From Trichobilharzia regenti (taxonomy: Eukaryota; Platyhelminthes; Trematoda; Strigeidida; Schistosomatidae), in assembly GCA_944472135.2 (NCBI GenBank), contig OX235267.1, forward strand, positions 21,621,452 to 21,685,451: a stretch of 64,000 nt of DNA, given 5' to 3'. How positions within the stretch are numbered: the stretch's first letter is position 1; each line of letters begins with the position of its first letter. Shown piece by piece: positions 60,881 to 64,000 of this stretch. A program made the translations under genes and the position numbers. The notes under the pieces were generated by a model, which saw only the letters and a program-made list of their open reading frames with translations, had not been told where the DNA came from and ran no database searches.

Positions 60881-61227
60881 TAGACCACCAGTGCTCAGAT
60901 ATTATTCAGTGTTTCATGGAGTTAGTGATGAAATGATAGGCTTGATTTCAAAACCGGTAGCTAATGGACTACGCACTAAGAGTTAAGATCTCAGTGGTAA
61001 CATGGTTTACCTCGAAAATTTAGTTGGAACCTGCTAACAAGCACCGAAAACTCAAAATCCTTCAGTCGCTTACCGTTTTGGGCAACTGATTACTAACAAC
61101 AGTGTTGTCACAACAAAAAGAGGAAGTATTAGGCAGATGATGGTAAGAATGAAGTAAAGAACTCTTAGAAAGTTAGTCGATAAGAAGGATGACAAGAACG
61201 AGATAGGTAGCGTCAATAATAAACTGT
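60881..61227. other. No gene seen
   Basis: No exon signature found. Confidence 0.45.
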
Positions 61228-62030
61228 TATTATTTCATTTAATTCCTAGAAGAACATGTGGCTTCAGCAGCACGTCTACATTGCGTTCGGTACTCTGCCA
61301 ACGTTTTCACCTGAATTTTATTTCCTTTTCACATGATCTCCTCCATTTCGCCTCCACACTGACGATCAGCTCGCCGCTTCCCATTCGGATTCGACTCGAG
61401 AGCCTGGCATGTGACATCACTTGGTAGTTTTCTCAGAGTATGACCAATCGAATCCACTTCTATTTCTTCCTGCACATTTGTTGCAAAGTTGGTTCTTGGT
61501 TGGTGTGCTGATCTTTTCTGACCATCTGATCTTCAGTAGTGAGCAAAGATAGCTGTTGATGAAAGTCTTTAGTTTGTTTGAGATGCTCTTTATGACGCGC
61601 TGGCCAAGTATCTGATCCGTATAGTGAGTAGCACTGACTTCACATTGGAGTTGAAGATACGGATCTTATTTTTGATGCTGAGTGCTGTCGACCTCCACAT
61701 AGTCTTTGGAGTATTTAAAGCTTGCCTTGCTTTTCCGATTCTGGCTTTGATATCCTCGTCAGTTCCGCCTGTAGTTGAGACGATGCTTCCCAAGTAGGTG
61801 ACCGAGTTTGCTTCTTTCAGATTTCTCCCATTTATGCTGAATCTTGTCTGCTGTTGCTGTTGGCCAGGAATCTTCATCACCTCTGTTCTCTCTATGTTCA
61901 CATGTAGGCCTATCTTTGATGCTTTTTCTGCCAACTTGCTGTTTTTCACTTGCAGATTTTCTAGTTTGTGGGAAATCAGACATATACCATCGGCGAAATT
62001 CAGGTCCATCAAGTTTTATGTGTGCGTCAT
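61228..62030 (-). mobile_element. RTE-type LINE 3' half
   Basis: Best-preserved RTE piece in the window. The frame 61590-62012 (-) encodes MDLNFADGICLISHKLENLQ (catalytic FADD reads FADG), then GLHVNIERTEVMKIPG, a QQQQQ run, INGRNLKEANSVTYLGSIVS, TGGTDEDIKARIGKARQAL and NKIRIFNSNVKSVLL. The downstream part to 61228 is shifted but ends in ATCSSRN, the family's C-terminus. 5'-truncated and non-functional. Confidence 0.85.
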
Positions 62031-64000
62031 AGTGAACGATATTAGGCTGTAAATATCATTCTAAATATGTGGAAAATTCAACAGAATGTTTGAAGGATTT
62101 TATCGCAAACTAGGAGAGATGAAAGAATTAGAACAAAACTGTTATCAAAAGAAAATGTAGTGTAAGACAAACATGAGGAAGACATGGGGATATTTGCGTG
62201 CGTGTTAAAATTTGACCGTGAACGGAAATACTGAAGCTCAATATTATTGACTTATACAATGAGTTTCCCCCGTAAAATTTAGTCAGGCGAGAACACTAAA
62301 CATTGTGGTATGAAATGAAAAGAATTTCATTTTGTGTGCTCTGAATCTCCCATATACAATTTAATAATTCACATTTAAATATGAGATGTTGGTTCCAATA
62401 AGTTTCTCAGATCTGAGTCTTAAACGAAATGGAGATGGTTCTGTGACACTTGGGATTTATTAAAAGCCTACTTTGATGTGTCAATATTTACCCTCTAACA
62501 GATTTTGTTCCTTCTCATACAAAAGGATCCCAGTCGAAACTTTGTTTTTAGCGCTAACCACACTATATTCTGAAAAACTGGTTGACGACTAAATGGAAAA
62601 TTTTCAAAATATCGATGATGGATACTCCACTAAGTTTATTGATAAATATTCAAAGCTAAAAGAGGGAAATACGGTTGAAACAACTATACTAAAGAAGAAT
62701 GTATTCATCAGGTTAACATTAAGAGATGAATAATAACCGTCGTTTATCCATATGTATTTCTCTCACACTTCCTGTAGCGAAATTATTAGTGGTCTACTTC
62801 ACAAAGAATATGATCAGACGATGAAATCTGCACGTGAGGACCCTATAAATTACTTCCAATTACATTTATTAATTTACATGTGTTTGCAGTAGTATGTACG
62901 TTGAGGAACTGACAGGTTCCTTGCTAAAAGAGCTTCTGACCGTGCCAAAAGTTTGTTATTAAGTGCAAGACTAACTATCAGTGCTGCTGGTAGATATATA
63001 CTTGATAGGGTCACGACATCGATTCCAACACAACTCTCTGGGTGTTGAATGAAAAGAAGCATATTAGATTACTAGGATAGACAAAAGCAGCAGCAATCCG
63101 ACGACTGAATCCTAACCACACTTTATAAGAAATATGTTGAAACATTTGACTTTGTTTGGATCAAATTTGTATTTGTAATCTAAATGACGATTTGTAATAT
63201 ATATATATATATATATATAGTATGTGTGTGTGTGTGTCAAAGTGCATATTTGTGTTGATTGTACCAAATCAGGTTATTTTTAGCTGACAATGATATCGTG
63301 AATTAAAGAACTTTACAGAAATATTCAATAACTGACTATCTGGAAAGTCTGAAGCACACAAATGGAAGGTGACTTCGATTCATCTCAATGCGTTTTTGCT
63401 TACGCCTTGAAATAAATTGGTTTAGATGATTATATATCATAAATCCATTAAAAATATGAATAAATAGAAGTCAGCAAAAATTTCAGCCAACAAGATACGG
63501 TGATTACTTCAAATAATGACGCTTAGCAGTGGAATGGACGGTGTGCATTTCATCCCATTTAGGACCCGTCGTTGGCTGTGTTCGCGTCCCCATTGAGCGA
63601 TGGCCTTCCGAGTACTAATCGTTTCAAACGCCAATGTATTATTTACTAGGCCACTAGGACTATGATTATTTTTTCACAAATGCGATATGTGCAAATGAGA
63701 AGTTTTCAGATCAAAGGTGATAAAATGGAAAAATAAGAAGTGTGACAGGATGAAAGTGATAACATAAAGTGATATAAAATGAAATGAATCAGCGTGGAAT
63801 AAGGAAGAATATTGAGGACTTTTGAATCACATTAAATTATTAAGCCTAAGTTAACGAAAATGGTTGTTTTTGTACACATAATTCTGGCTTTATATTATGC
63901 ATTTCCAAAGCTGCCACTACTCAATGCAAGTGGACTCAAGCACCTTTTCACAAACTCAGTGAGACTATTTTAAAGCATGTCTCAAAAGCGTCATGGCTAT
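62031..64000. other. No gene seen; simple repeats
   Basis: AT-rich. The 62-codon minus frame at 62874-63062 is unrecognised. A compound microsatellite lies at 63197-63237. Confidence 0.5.
63197..63237. repeat. (TA)n/(TG)n compound microsatellite
   Basis: An uninterrupted AT alternation (63197-63219) is followed by TG repeats to about 63237. Confidence 0.9.

Noticed and set aside
61798..62052. Plus-strand frames of 62-84 codons
   Set aside because: Antisense shadow of the RTE RT frame at 61590-62012.
62874..63062. Similarity to 47720-47770 (TCTGACCGTG and a GCAAGA-TAACTA stretch)
   Set aside because: The match is short and weak, so a shared repeat could not be supported by eye.

Overview
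The window looks like genomic DNA of a parasitic flatworm, most likely a blood fluke (Schistosoma or a close relative). It is AT-rich, with coding capacity split into short exons (76-202 nt) separated by kilobase introns. The rest is littered with decayed RTE-type LINEs, Penelope-like elements and tRNA-derived SINEs, some with a hammerhead-like core. The genus is inferred from this combination and was not tested by a search.

The only host genes I can support are two annexins, in tandem and both on the minus strand. Annexin B, the upstream copy, has eight exons between 60618 and 49488. Annexin A, the downstream copy, has eight exons between 31611 and 13732. I rebuilt both exon by exon from splice sites, reading phase and the annexin four-repeat pattern. 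Exon sizes match almost one for one (122/89/199-202/202-199/91-88/76/113/159-150 nt) and intron phases are identical, so the pair is an old tandem duplication. Both C-termini and nearby AATAAA signals are present. The extreme N-termini are missing; for annexin B there is one weak candidate start exon at 60858-60877. Neither protein keeps a canonical G-x-G-T-[DE] calcium loop.

Layout: 1-13.7 kb is downstream of annexin A and holds SINEs, a 730-bp inverted-repeat element and RTE fragments. 13.7-31.6 kb is annexin A, whose introns carry three RTE fragments, several SINEs and two Penelope-like tail copies. 31.6-49.5 kb lies between the genes and holds an RTE remnant (36.7-37.7 kb), a minus-strand Penelope-like element (41.4-42.6 kb), a plus-strand Penelope-like element of a different family (45.0-47.3 kb) and a near-perfect palindrome (48.06-48.30 kb). 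49.5-60.9 kb is annexin B, with fewer intronic insertions. 60.9-64 kb holds an RTE 3' half and simple repeats.

No rRNA, intact tRNA, CRISPR array or bacterial-type operon was seen. All mobile-element reading frames are broken. The annexins presumably act as membrane-binding proteins, and the repeats appear to be passengers.
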